Source of the DNA: Tsukamurella conjunctivitidis
Lineage (GTDB): Bacteria; Actinomycetota; Actinomycetes; Mycobacteriales; Mycobacteriaceae
NCBI RefSeq assembly: GCF_007858475.1
Contig: NZ_VIGX01000006.1
Location: forward strand, 62,001-126,000
Direction of reading: 5' to 3'
DNA: 64,000 nucleotides
Numbering within the stretch: position 1 is the first letter of the stretch; the number at the start of each line of letters is the position of its first letter. Both the position numbers and the translations under genes were made by a program. A model generated the notes under the pieces. It was not told the origin of the DNA and searched no databases. It worked only from the letters and a program-made list of their open reading frames with translations. This document shows positions 49,961 to 58,512 of this stretch, in pieces.

Positions 49961-52900
49961 CTAGACGGGACTCCCCACCGCGTCCTCGTCGCGCGGCTGC
50001 GCGACCACGCGATCGGGGCGCGCGGTGTCCCCTCCGGCCCCCTCCGCGAAGCGCTCCAGCACCGCGTCGCGGTACGCCGGGAAGCGGCCGTCGGCGATCG
50101 CCTGCCGCGCGCCCGCGGTCACGGCGGCCAGGAACCGCAGGTTGTGCCGGGTCACCGCCTGGACGGCCGACGGGGTGTCGGTGCGGTACAGGTGATGGAC
50201 GAAGGCCCGGTTCGGCGACGTCGCCGCACCGTCGCCGTCGAGCGGGCGCACATCGTCCCGGAAGGCCTGCGTCGACAGGGCGAGCGGCCCGTCCGGCGTG
50301 AACGCGATGCCCCGTGCCGCAGCCTCCTGCGGCGCGGCCGACTCGATGAGGTCGATACCCGCGTCGACGGCGTGCAGCAGATCCTCCGGCCCGCGGACAC
50401 CGGCCATGTAGCGCGGGCGGGTCTCATCCAGCGTGGCGACGATCGTCGGCAGCGCCTCCCCGCTCCGCGGATCGGTGGCGTCGCCGAGGATCCGCACGCC
50501 GCCGAACCCGAGACCGCCGGAGCGCACGTCCTCCTCGTGGCGGGCGAGCAACTCGCGCAACGCGGTCCGGTCGTGCGCGAGGCGGATCGGCACGCTGGCC
50601 CACAAGGAGACCTCGCCGCGGCGCAGCGCGGTGAGCCAGTTGTGCTCCGCCAGGGCGCGCCGCGCGCCGTTCGCCGCCGTCGGGGCGAAGACGATGTCGC
50701 CGCCCAGCCGGTACGCGGCGGTCACCGCGGCCGCGGGATCGGACGACGGTGCCGAGACGTCCACAAACAGAGGCAGTCTCCAACCGGCGAAGGCCGCGAG
50801 GCCGCCCGCCTCCTCGATCGTCTCGGTGCCGGGGTGCACGGCCAACCGGGCGCCGTCCACGGAGACGGCGCCCGCGCCGAGCGCGGCCGCGGACGCGGGG
50901 TCGACGCCGGGGATCGCGCTGAGTGGCGCGGATGCCACGAACGCGGGAGTGGCTACCGTGCGGTGCGCCGTGCGCAGCGTTCCCGTACGCGCGCCGCCCG
51001 ACGCCGCGCCGACCTCGAATCGCACCGGATCGGTGACGGATTCGGCCTGCAACCGCGCGTGCGCGGACAGGGATCGGTAGTCGGAGCGCAGTTCGGAGAG
51101 CTCCTCCGCGAGCGCGCGGTTGCTCGCCCGCAGCTCGGCGATCTCCGTCGTGCCGCCGGGGACGCCTCGGGATGCCCGGGCGTCGACGGCGGTCGTGATC
51201 CGGACCGGTGTGCTGGGCGTCCGCGGGGCGGACGGCCGCGCGGGTGGGTGCGGGGCGGCCGGTACCGCGCGGGGCACGGCGGGCACCTGTGCGGGGGTAC
51301 CCGTCTCCGCGATCGCGCCGGCCGTCACCGGCGCGGGGACGTGCGCCACCGGCGCGGTGTCCGCCTCGGCGCCCTCACTCTTCGCGCGCAGACCGTCGCC
51401 CTCGACGTCGATGCGGGGGAGCACCTTGTCGAGCCAGCGCGGGATCCACCACGCGCGCTCGCCGAGCACGGCCATCGCGGTGGGCATGATGATCATCCGG
51501 ACGAGGAAGGCGTCGAAGACGATGGCCGCCGCCATCGAGAAGCCCATCAACTTGAGGAAGGTCATGGAGGAGAGGGTGAAGCCGGCGAAGACGGAGATCA
51601 TGATGATCGCCGCGGCGGTCACCACGCGCGCACCGGACCGGTAGCCGATGCGGATCGCCTCCAGTGCCGGCGCCCCGTGATGGTGCTCCTCACGCATCCG
51701 GCTCACCAGGAAGACCTGATAGTCCATCGCGAGGCCGAAGACGATGCCGATGAGGAAGATCGGCATGAACACGAGGATGGGCCCGCGCTCCTCGGGCGCG
51801 ATCCAGCCGAGCCACCCGTCCTGGAAGAATCCGACGGTGACGCCGAAGGTCGCCGCGATCGAGAGCAGGAAGCCCAGCGCCGCGATCACGGGGATGATCA
51901 CCGAGCGGAAGACGATCATCAGCAACAGGATCGCCAGTCCCACCACCACGACGAGGTAGAGCGGCAGCTTCGAGGTGAGCGTCTCGGAGAAGTCGGCGTT
52001 GATCGCGGCCGCGCCGCCGATGCCGATGTAGGTCGACGTCGCGCCGCCCACGGACTCCGCGCGGTCGCGCAGCTCGTCGAGCAGCGTCGCGGTCTGCTTC
52101 GTCGACGGGCCCGATTCGGGGACGATGACGAACTGCGCGGCATCACCGGTCGCGTTGGGCACGGGGCCGATCACGCCGTCGTGCGCGATCCCGGGCAGCG
52201 TGCGCGCCTCGTCCGCGAAGCGCTGGGTCGCGGCCTTGAGGTCGCCCCGCCCCTGTGTGTCGACGACGGCGACCAGCGGCGACGACTTGCCCGCACCGAA
52301 GGCCTCGCTCTGCATCTGCACGGCCGCCTTGTCCGACGGTGCCGCGAAGTCCAGCCCGAGCTCGATCTTCCCGATCGGGATCGCCGCGACCGCGAGGATC
52401 GCGACGGCGCCCACCAGGAAGGGGAGCGGCTTGCTCGTGAGCAGGTCACCGATGCGCTGCCCCATGGGGCGCCTCTCGGTCTGTTCCGGCGTCCACAGCA
52501 GCGGCAGCCGGGGCTTGAAGACCGTCGACTTGAACAGGCCCAGCAGGGCGGGCAGCACCGTCAGGGCGACGAGAACGGCCAGGGCGACGGTGATCGCGGC
52601 ACCGAGGCCCATCTGGGACAGGAAGGACATGCCCGTGATCGACAGGCCACAGAGCGCGATGATCACGGTGGCGCCCGCGAAGACCACAGCGCTGCCCGCG
52701 GTGCCGACCGCGAGGCCGGCCGCGTGCGCCCGGTCCGTGGTGGTCATCAGCTCCTGCCGGTACCGGGATATCACGAACAGGGAGTAGTCGATGCCCACCG
52801 CGAGCCCGATCATCATCGACAGGCCGGTGGTGGAGGTGCCGAGCGTGAGGAACGAGGTGCCGATCGCGATGATCGACGTCGAGAGCCCGATACCGATCAG

Positions 52901-53542
52901 CGCGGCACCCAGCGGCATCAACGCGGCGAGCAGCGCCGCGAACGTGATGATCATGACGATCACGGCCACCACGATGCCGATCATCTCGGCCGGTGGCTCG
53001 GCCTCGGTCTCGTTCGCGGACCCGGCACTCTCCACGCGCAGGCCCGCATCGGTGCCGGCCTTCTTCGCGGCCGTCACCGCCTCGATCGACTCGTCGGAGA
53101 CCTCCTTGACGTCGCCGAAGGAGAAGTGGATCTGCGCCGTTCGGCCGTCGCTGCTGAGGTTCTCGGCCGCGGCGGCTCCCACGGTGGGGTTGACGATGGC
53201 GCCCTTCTCCGCGGCGGTCAGTTGCGGAACCTCGCGCAGCTTGCTCACCACCGCGTTCACCGCCGCTGCGTTGCCGCCCTGGTCCAGCCGCTGCCCGTCG
53301 GTGGACTGCAGGACGACGGTCGCGGTGGGCGCCTGGGTCTTCGCGGTCTCGGGGAACTTCTCCTGCAGCACGTTCTGCGCCTCGACGGCGCGGCTGCCGG
53401 GGAGGTTGAAGTCGTCCTTGAAGGGCTTCGACAGGGACGAGCCGGCCGCACCGATCGCGAGGAAGGCGACGATCCAGAGCACGAGGACGAGCCACCACTT
53501 CCGGTAGCAGAATCGTCCGAGCTTGTAGAGGAGGGATGCCAT
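49961..53542 (-). CDS. MmpL-family RND transporter fused to a degenerate tRNA-guanine transglycosylase (TGT)-like domain
   Basis: A 1193-residue protein in one uninterrupted frame. Residues ~1-710 are an MMPL transporter: 12 membrane helices, two periplasmic loops, and the proton-relay helices GLAVGIDYSLFVISRYR (~250) and GLAMDYQVFLVSRMREE (~602). A Pro/Ala-rich linker (~720-790) and a coiled coil (IAELRASNRALAEELSELRS, ~798-832) follow. Residues ~836-1166 resemble a queuine/TGT barrel: ARTGTLRTAHRTVATPAF at the start, then RPRYMAGVRGPEDLLHAVDA, GIDLIE, and NRAFVHHLYRT ... ITxxHN-like TRHN. The TGT nucleophile Asp (GIDxFD) is Glu. The zinc site CxCxxC is absent (DGDGAATSPNR), leaving only the His of RHN. 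A base-exchange enzyme is therefore unlikely. The ATG at 53542 begins the typical MASLLYKLGRFCYRKWW. It lies 140 bp downstream of a two-component system. Confidence 0.82.
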   Translation of the reverse strand: MASLLYKLGRFCYRKWWLVLVLWIVAFLAIGAAGSSLSKPFKDDFNLPGSRAVEAQNVLQEKFPETAKTQAPTATVVLQSTDGQRLDQGGNAAAVNAVVSKLREVPQLTAAEKGAIVNPTVGAAAAENLSSDGRTAQIHFSFGDVKEVSDESIEAVTAAKKAGTDAGLRVESAGSANETEAEPPAEMIGIVVAVIVMIITFAALLAALMPLGAALIGIGLSTSIIAIGTSFLTLGTSTTGLSMMIGLAVGIDYSLFVISRYRQELMTTTDRAHAAGLAVGTAGSAVVFAGATVIIALCGLSITGMSFLSQMGLGAAITVALAVLVALTVLPALLGLFKSTVFKPRLPLLWTPEQTERRPMGQRIGDLLTSKPLPFLVGAVAILAVAAIPIGKIELGLDFAAPSDKAAVQMQSEAFGAGKSSPLVAVVDTQGRGDLKAATQRFADEARTLPGIAHDGVIGPVPNATGDAAQFVIVPESGPSTKQTATLLDELRDRAESVGGATSTYIGIGGAAAINADFSETLTSKLPLYLVVVVGLAILLLMIVFRSVIIPVIAALGFLLSIAATFGVTVGFFQDGWLGWIAPEERGPILVFMPIFLIGIVFGLAMDYQVFLVSRMREEHHHGAPALEAIRIGYRSGARVVTAAAIIMISVFAGFTLSSMTFLKLMGFSMAAAIVFDAFLVRMIIMPTAMAVLGERAWWIPRWLDKVLPRIDVEGDGLRAKSEGAEADTAPVAHVPAPVTAGAIAETGTPAQVPAVPRAVPAAPHPPARPSAPRTPSTPVRITTAVDARASRGVPGGTTEIAELRASNRALAEELSELRSDYRSLSAHARLQAESVTDPVRFEVGAASGGARTGTLRTAHRTVATPAFVASAPLSAIPGVDPASAAALGAGAVSVDGARLAVHPGTETIEEAGGLAAFAGWRLPLFVDVSAPSSDPAAAVTAAYRLGGDIVFAPTAANGARRALAEHNWLTALRRGEVSLWASVPIRLAHDRTALRELLARHEEDVRSGGLGFGGVRILGDATDPRSGEALPTIVATLDETRPRYMAGVRGPEDLLHAVDAGIDLIESAAPQEAAARGIAFTPDGPLALSTQAFRDDVRPLDGDGAATSPNRAFVHHLYRTDTPSAVQAVTRHNLRFLAAVTAGARQAIADGRFPAYRDAVLERFAEGAGGDTARPDRVVAQPRDEDAVGSPV

Positions 53543-53651
53543 GCTCCCAGTCTGGCCGCCGGTTACCGTGCACGGTAGGTCTCGAAAGCCCTTGGGGACG
53601 ACCGATGCCCGCTTCCTAGACGATGGTCGCACCGCGCCGCGGAACACCCCC

Positions 53652-53664
53652 TACGAAAGTCGTA
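53652..53664. promoter_or_regulatory. Palindromic site upstream of mmpL-TGT
   Basis: TACGA-AAG-TCGTA, a perfect 5-bp-arm palindrome 110 bp upstream of the mmpL ATG, directly followed by CGGTCGT. The same pieces recur before the histidine kinase (55616-55655), so this is a candidate binding site for the response regulator encoded between them. Confidence 0.6.
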
Positions 53665-53682
53665 CGGTCGTCGCCGAGGGGC

Positions 53683-54339
53683 CTAGCCGTGGGTGAGCCC
53701 GGCGTCGTGCGCGAGAATCGCCAACTGCACGCGGTTCGCGGCGTCGAGCTTGTCCAGCAGGCGCGAGACGTGGGTCTTCACGGTGGCCTCGCTCATGAAG
53801 AGGTCGCGGCCGATCTGCGCGTTCGAGCCGCCCGCGGCGACGCCGAGGAAGACCTCGTGCTCCCGGTCGGTGAGCACGGCGACGCGGGCGAGGGCCTCGC
53901 GGCGGCGATCCTCCCGGGGGTCCGTGGCGAACCGTTCGATGAGCTTGCGCGTCACACTCGGTGACAGCATCGCCTCGCCCGAGGCGACCACCCGGACACC
54001 GTCGAGCAACTGCCGGGGTGGGGTGTCCTTGAGCATGAACCCGGCGGCGCCCGCCTGGAGCGCGCGCATCACGTAGTCGTCGAGGTCGAAGGTGGTGAGC
54101 ACGACGACCTGCGGCGGCTCCGGCTCCGACCGCACGAGCGCGGTCGCCGTGAGCCCGTCGACCGAGGGCATCCGGATGTCCATGAGCACCACGTCGGGCC
54201 GGTGCTCGCGGACCAGTCCCACCGCCTCCGCGCCGTCGCCGCCCTCGCCGACGATCGTCAGGTCCGCGGCGGACTCGATGATCATGCGCAGGCCGGACCG
54301 CACCAACGGGTCGTCGTCGATGATGACGATGCGGGTCAC
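53683..54339 (-). CDS. NarL/LuxR-family response regulator
   Basis: A 218-residue two-component regulator. The receiver domain has the acidic pocket IIDDDP and phospho-acceptor Asp in VVLMDIRMPS (near residue 54), Thr in VVLTTF, and Lys in FMLKDTPP (near 102). The C-terminal LuxR helix-turn-helix is VLTDREHEVFLGVAAGGSNA then IGRDLFMSEATVKTHVSRLL. The GTG at 54339 has AGGAGG at ideal spacing; an in-frame ATG 8 codons earlier is less likely. It follows the histidine kinase by 44 bp and precedes the mmpL-TGT gene, its likely target. Confidence 0.92.
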   Translation of the reverse strand: MTRIVIIDDDPLVRSGLRMIIESAADLTIVGEGGDGAEAVGLVREHRPDVVLMDIRMPSVDGLTATALVRSEPEPPQVVVLTTFDLDDYVMRALQAGAAGFMLKDTPPRQLLDGVRVVASGEAMLSPSVTRKLIERFATDPREDRRREALARVAVLTDREHEVFLGVAAGGSNAQIGRDLFMSEATVKTHVSRLLDKLDAANRVQLAILAHDAGLTHG

Positions 54340-54383
54340 GGAGCCTCCTGGGGTCGTGACCATCCTGCCACGGCGCCGGCGGA

Positions 54384-55547
54384 TCAGGCCCGTTCGGCGG
54401 GGACGGGGAGCTCGGCGAACACCCGCCAGCCGCCCGTACCGGTGGGGCCGGAGGTGATCTCGCCGCCCGCGAGCTGCACGCGCTCGGCCAGGCCGATCAA
54501 GCCGGAGCCGGACCCGGGCAGCGGAGGCGCCGCCGACCGCGGCCGATCGTTGACCACCTCGATCGAGAGGCGGTGCTCGCGCAGCCGCACCGCGACTCGT
54601 ACCGCCGCGGGACCGGCGTGCTTGCGCACGTTGGTCAGGCTCTCCTGGACGATGCGGTACGCCGTGCGGCCCAACGCCTCCGGCACGGCGTGCGGTGCGG
54701 CGGCGCACTCGTCGATCTCGAGATCGACGGTGGTGCCGCCCACCCGGGAGTCCGCCGCCAGGCGCGCGAGGTCCCGCAGGTCCGGCTGCGGTGCGAGCGG
54801 TTCCGCGTCGGACCCGCGCAGCACACCGAGCACGCCGCGCAGGTCCTCCAGGGTCTCGTGCGCGGTGGAGCGGATCTCGGCCGCCGCCCGCTCCACGGCG
54901 TCGGACGCCGCGCCCGCGTTCACCTCGAGCGCCCCCGCCTGCAAGGCGATGAGCGAGACCCGGTGCGCGAGAACGTCGTGCATTTCGCGGGCGATGCGCG
55001 AACGCTCGGCGGTCCGTGCCTGGGTGGCGCGCAGCTCGCGTTCGGCCTCGGCGCGCACCGCGCGCTCGCGCAGTGACTCGATCAGGTCGCGGCGCGCGCC
55101 CACGTACGAGCCCCAGAGCGCGAAGGCGGCGGTGAGCGCGACACTGGTGAGGGTGTCCGCGAGCCGCCACGGGGTGCTCGACCACGGGTGCGGCAGCGCG
55201 AGGCAGGCCGCGGTGACGACGGTCGCGATCACCAGTACGCGGTCGCGCCGCCGCACCGCCAGCGTGAACAGGCCGAGCAGGGCGACGCCCGGGAATCCGA
55301 CGGCGAGCATGAGGATCCCACCGACCACGGTGACCTCGAGCGGCCACCGCCGCCGCCACCACAGGACCAGGGAGCCGCCGAGACCCACGGTGAGCACGAG
55401 GTTGCCGTAGCCGATGGAGCCGCTCTGCCACTCCACCGCCGCGGTGGCGACTGCGAGCAGCGCGGACAACAGCACGCACGCGCAATCCCGCAGGCGCGGT
55501 GCGGTCCACCACCGCTGCCACCGCGGGACCGCCGCGCTCGAATCCAT
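54384..55547 (-). CDS. NarL-type sensor histidine kinase (HisKA_3)
   Basis: A 387-residue membrane kinase. About five hydrophobic helices occupy residues 20-150, with very short external loops, so it probably senses inside the membrane (intramembrane-sensing, LiaS/DesK-like). The dimerisation helix carries the phospho-His in IAREMHDVLAHRVSLIALQA (near residue 187). The ATPase domain shows YRIVQESLTNVRKHA (N-box) and GSGSGLIGLAERVQLAGGEI (G-box). It would phosphorylate the adjacent response regulator. The ATG at 55547 is preceded by the shared palindromic site, suggesting autoregulation. Confidence 0.92.
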   Translation of the reverse strand: MDSSAAVPRWQRWWTAPRLRDCACVLLSALLAVATAAVEWQSGSIGYGNLVLTVGLGGSLVLWWRRRWPLEVTVVGGILMLAVGFPGVALLGLFTLAVRRRDRVLVIATVVTAACLALPHPWSSTPWRLADTLTSVALTAAFALWGSYVGARRDLIESLRERAVRAEAERELRATQARTAERSRIAREMHDVLAHRVSLIALQAGALEVNAGAASDAVERAAAEIRSTAHETLEDLRGVLGVLRGSDAEPLAPQPDLRDLARLAADSRVGGTTVDLEIDECAAAPHAVPEALGRTAYRIVQESLTNVRKHAGPAAVRVAVRLREHRLSIEVVNDRPRSAAPPLPGSGSGLIGLAERVQLAGGEITSGPTGTGGWRVFAELPVPAERA

Positions 55548-55615
55548 GGGTTCACGGTACTGGGGCGCTCCGCCGCGGGGGAGCGGCCGAAGGTCGCGGC
55601 CCCGTCGGGTGCCGC

Positions 55616-55655
55616 TACGACTTTCGTCGGACGGCACCGGCGGAAGTACGACCGT
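55616..55655. promoter_or_regulatory. Palindromic sites upstream of the histidine kinase
   Basis: TACGACTTTCGT (55616-55627) is the complement-form of the mmpL site TACGAAAGTCGTA (one mismatch in the outer arm). AGTACGACCGT (55645-55655) corresponds to the ACGGTCGT that flanks that site. They lie 69-108 bp upstream of the kinase ATG. Confidence 0.55.
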
Positions 55656-55681
55656 GCGGACCGTCGGGCCCGCGCACGCGA

Positions 55682-55723
55682 ACGGGGCGCCGTCGTGGAT
55701 CGCGATCCGCGCCGACGCCCCGT
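55682..55723 (-). terminator. Probable terminator of the fadE24-fadE23 run
   Basis: ACGGGGCG (55682-55689) pairs with CGCCCCGT (55716-55723); a perfect inner palindrome GGATCGCGATCC lies in the loop. It begins 16 bp after the fadE23 stop on the minus strand. Confidence 0.45.
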
Positions 55724-55738
55724 CGTACCTCCCCTGGT

Positions 55739-56974
55739 CTACTTGAGCTGCGAGCTCGTGAGGTCCAGGTGGCGACGCGCGATGATCAGCTGCTGGATCT
55801 GCTGTGTGCCCTCGAAGATGTCGAGGATCTTCGAGTCGCGGGCCCACTTCTCCAGCAGCGTCCGCTCCGAGTAACCGAGCGCGCCGGCGAGCTCCACCGC
55901 CTTGAGGGTCACGTCCGAGCCCACCCGGCCGGCCTTCGCCTTCGCCATCGACGCGTTCATCGAGTTCGGCAGCTTGTTATCGGCCATCCAACCCGACTTC
56001 AGCGTCAGCTGGTAGGCCGCCTCCCAGTCGGACTCGAGGCGGATGAACTCCGCCGCGGCGTGCGGCAGGGTGTTCACGGGCGCGTCGTAGTCGATGACGA
56101 TGCCCGCGTCCTCGAGCACGGTGCGGAGCTCCTCGAGCGAGGCCCGCGCGCAGCCGATGGCCATGGCGGCCACCAGCGGACGGGTGTTGTCGAAGGTCTG
56201 CATGACCCCGGCGAAGCCCTTCTCCACGTTCACCTCGGGGCTGCCGAGGATGTTCTCGAACGGGATCCGGCAGTCCTCGAAGCGGATCTCCGCCGTATCG
56301 GAGGCGCGGATGCCGAGCTTGTGCTCGAGCCGGGCGACGGTGACGCCAGGGTGCTCACGGGGCACCACGAAGGACTTGATCGCGGCACGGCCGGCGCTCT
56401 TGTCCACGGTCGCCCAGACCACGATGTGGTCGGCGCGCGAGCCCGAGGTGACGAAGATCTTGGTGCCGTTGAGGACCCACTCGTCGCCGTCGCGGACGGC
56501 GGTCGCGGTGACGGCCGCCGAGTCCGAGCCGAAGGACGGCTCGGTGATCGCCATCGATGCCCACACCTTGCCGAAGCGCTCGAGCTGCTCGTCGGTGGCG
56601 ACCGCGGCGATCGCGGCGTTGCCCAGGCCCTGGTAGGGGAACGCGAGCATGAGACCGGTATCGCCCCAGCACATCTCGATCGCGTTGATGATCGACTCCA
56701 TGGTGCCGCCGTTGCGGCTGCCGGCGGTGACGTCGACGGGCTTGGGCTTCTCCTCGCCCTCGCCCTTCTTGCGGTCGCCCGAGGCGGCCGACGGCGCCTG
56801 GCCGGCATCGGCCAGGCCGTCGTAGAGCGCGGCGATGGTGTCGAGTTCCTTGGGGTACTCGTGCTCGGCCAGATCGTACTTGCGCGAGATGGGGCGGAAG
56901 ATCTCGGCCGCACCCTGGTGCGACATCTCGGCCGACGCCTTCAGCTTCTTGGGAAGTTCCAGATTGATTGCCAT
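55739..56974 (-). CDS. fadE23: Acyl-CoA dehydrogenase, FadE23-like
   Basis: A 411-residue FAD acyl-CoA dehydrogenase. Flavin/substrate motifs are MAITEPSFGSDSAAV and WVLNGTKIFVTSGSRAD, and the C-terminal EGTQQIQQLIIARR replaces the usual EGTNEIQ. The N-terminus MAINLELPKKLKASAEMSHQ matches the FadE23 pattern I recall. A charged loop near residues 65-85 (GDRKKGEGEEKPK) is an insertion typical of this branch. It probably forms a heteromeric enzyme with the FadE24-like protein encoded 29 bp upstream, as many mycobacterial FadE pairs do. Function in beta-oxidation of an unknown acyl-CoA. Confidence 0.85.
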   Translation of the reverse strand: MAINLELPKKLKASAEMSHQGAAEIFRPISRKYDLAEHEYPKELDTIAALYDGLADAGQAPSAASGDRKKGEGEEKPKPVDVTAGSRNGGTMESIINAIEMCWGDTGLMLAFPYQGLGNAAIAAVATDEQLERFGKVWASMAITEPSFGSDSAAVTATAVRDGDEWVLNGTKIFVTSGSRADHIVVWATVDKSAGRAAIKSFVVPREHPGVTVARLEHKLGIRASDTAEIRFEDCRIPFENILGSPEVNVEKGFAGVMQTFDNTRPLVAAMAIGCARASLEELRTVLEDAGIVIDYDAPVNTLPHAAAEFIRLESDWEAAYQLTLKSGWMADNKLPNSMNASMAKAKAGRVGSDVTLKAVELAGALGYSERTLLEKWARDSKILDIFEGTQQIQQLIIARRHLDLTSSQLK

Positions 56975-57003
56975 GATGGTTCTTTCGGTCTCAGAAGGTC
57001 GGT

Positions 57004-58371
57004 CTAGAGGACGACGACGCCCTCGGCGATGCCCACGGCGCGCAGATCGCGATACCAGCGCTCCACCGGGTGCTCCTTGGTGAAGCCGTGGCCGCCGAGC
57101 AGCTGCACGCCGTCCAGGCCGATCCGCATGCCCTTGTCCGTCGCGAACTTCCGCGCGAGCGCGGCCTCGCGGCCGAAGGACAGGCCCTGCTCGGCGCGCG
57201 AGGCGCCCCGCCAGACCAGCAACTCCAGGCCCTCGATCTCGGTCGCCATGTCGGCCACGGCGAACGCGACGGCCTGGCGGTGGGCGATCGGCTCGCCGAA
57301 GGCCTCGCGCTCCTTGACGTACGGGGTGACGTAATCGAGGACGGCGCGGGAGGTGCCGAGCGCCAGCGCCGACCAGCCCAGCCGGGCAAGGCGCACGACG
57401 TCGGTGTAGTTCTGCGCCGCGGTGTCCAGGTCCACCTCGCCGAGCAGTGCGGTCGCCGGGACCTTGACGTTGTTGAGGTTCAGGCGGCCCAGCGATGCGG
57501 CGCGCAGGCCCATGCTCGGGTCGCCCTCCACGATCACACCGTCGGTGCCGGACTCCACGATGAACAGCGCGGGCTTGCCGTCCAGCTCGGCGCCGACCAC
57601 GAAGAGCTCGGCCGAACCGGCCTGCGGCACCATCGACTTCACGCCGCTGAGCACATAGCCGCCCGAGGTGCGGGTCGCCTTGGTGGCGAGCGCGAACGGG
57701 TTGAACAGGGCGCCGGGCTCGGCGATCACGACGGAGGACTGCGGCACGGACTCGCCCGCGTACTCCGTGAGATAGGTCTGCTGCTGGCCGTCGGAGCCGA
57801 ACTGCGCGAGCGTCACCGCGACGCCGCTGGGGGCGAGGATGGGCAGCGCGAGGCCCATGTCGCCGTGGGCGAGGGCCGAGGCCACGAGGGCGTTGGTCAC
57901 GGTGCCGCGGTCGCTGCCGGCGCCGTCGAGCTCCTCGGGCACGTTGATCATCGTGATGCCGAGCTCGGTGGCGCGGCCGAGGAGCGACTCGGGCGCCTCG
58001 GTCGCGGCGTCCGCGTCGAAGGCCGCCGGTCGGACGATCTCGGCGGCGAAGTCCTTCACCGTGTCGACGATCATCTGCTGCTCGTCATCCGGGGTCAGGT
58101 CGTAGTTCGACTTCGTGCTCGAGGCCAGCCGCTTCGGCTTACCGGTGCCGGCGACGACCTTGAAGGTGCGGTTCGCCGCGCCGAGCGCCTTGAAACCGGT
58201 CTTCGTGCCCTCGTACGCGACGCGGTTCACGAGGTCCTGCAGGCCGCGGTTCTGTACGAAGGGCGTCTGCACTACGGCCATCAGGGCGCGGATCAGCTGG
58301 CCCGTGGGGTTCCGCCGGATCGGGTTCTTCCCGATGGCGCTGGTGTCCCGGGGATCGGTTGACGTGCTCAT
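57004..58371 (-). CDS. fadE24: Acyl-CoA dehydrogenase, FadE24-like
   Basis: A 455-residue acyl-CoA dehydrogenase homologue with an N-terminal extension of ~85 residues rich in basic segments (GFKALGAANRTFKVV). The substrate region is SSVVIAEPGALFNPFALATK, and the C-terminus lacks the EGTxEIQ catalytic Glu (it ends RWYRDLRAVGIAEGVVVL). It therefore looks like the non-catalytic half of an alpha2beta2 FadE pair with FadE23; this is inference. Start: ATG at 58371, or the in-frame ATG at 58380; a farther ATG (58443) lies inside an operator-like palindrome and is disfavoured. Confidence 0.83.
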   Translation of the reverse strand: MSTSTDPRDTSAIGKNPIRRNPTGQLIRALMAVVQTPFVQNRGLQDLVNRVAYEGTKTGFKALGAANRTFKVVAGTGKPKRLASSTKSNYDLTPDDEQQMIVDTVKDFAAEIVRPAAFDADAATEAPESLLGRATELGITMINVPEELDGAGSDRGTVTNALVASALAHGDMGLALPILAPSGVAVTLAQFGSDGQQQTYLTEYAGESVPQSSVVIAEPGALFNPFALATKATRTSGGYVLSGVKSMVPQAGSAELFVVGAELDGKPALFIVESGTDGVIVEGDPSMGLRAASLGRLNLNNVKVPATALLGEVDLDTAAQNYTDVVRLARLGWSALALGTSRAVLDYVTPYVKEREAFGEPIAHRQAVAFAVADMATEIEGLELLVWRGASRAEQGLSFGREAALARKFATDKGMRIGLDGVQLLGGHGFTKEHPVERWYRDLRAVGIAEGVVVL

Positions 58372-58431
58372 CTCCACCATCTCGTCGTCGTGGCGACGCA
58401 GGTCGAGGGCTGTTCCCGACGTCCTCGCCGC

Positions 58432-58476
58432 CAACTTACTCATCAGTCAGATGAGACCTTACTCCTCGGTAAGTTG
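58432..58476. promoter_or_regulatory. Operator-like inverted repeats upstream of fadE24
   Basis: Outer arms CAACTTAC (58432-58439) and GTAAGTTG (58469-58476) are perfect complements. Inside them CTCATC/GATGAG and a second CTTAC-N6-GTAAG (58458-58473) overlap. The AT-content is high for this genome. It fits a TetR-type site controlling the fadE24-fadE23 transcript. Confidence 0.5.
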
Positions 58477-58512
58477 CGTGCCAAGAGGTGGGACGAAAGA
58501 CGTGTCGCCGTG

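Noticed and set aside
49961-51050. The TGT-like domain as an active tRNA-guanine transglycosylase
   Set aside because: Zinc Cys triad missing and nucleophile Asp replaced, so catalysis is unlikely; kept only as a fold-level call.
49823-53578. A 1251-codon plus-strand open frame opposite mmpL-TGT
   Set aside because: Charged low-complexity composition, no hydrophobic segments or motifs; the minus strand reads as MMPL plus TGT-like domains.
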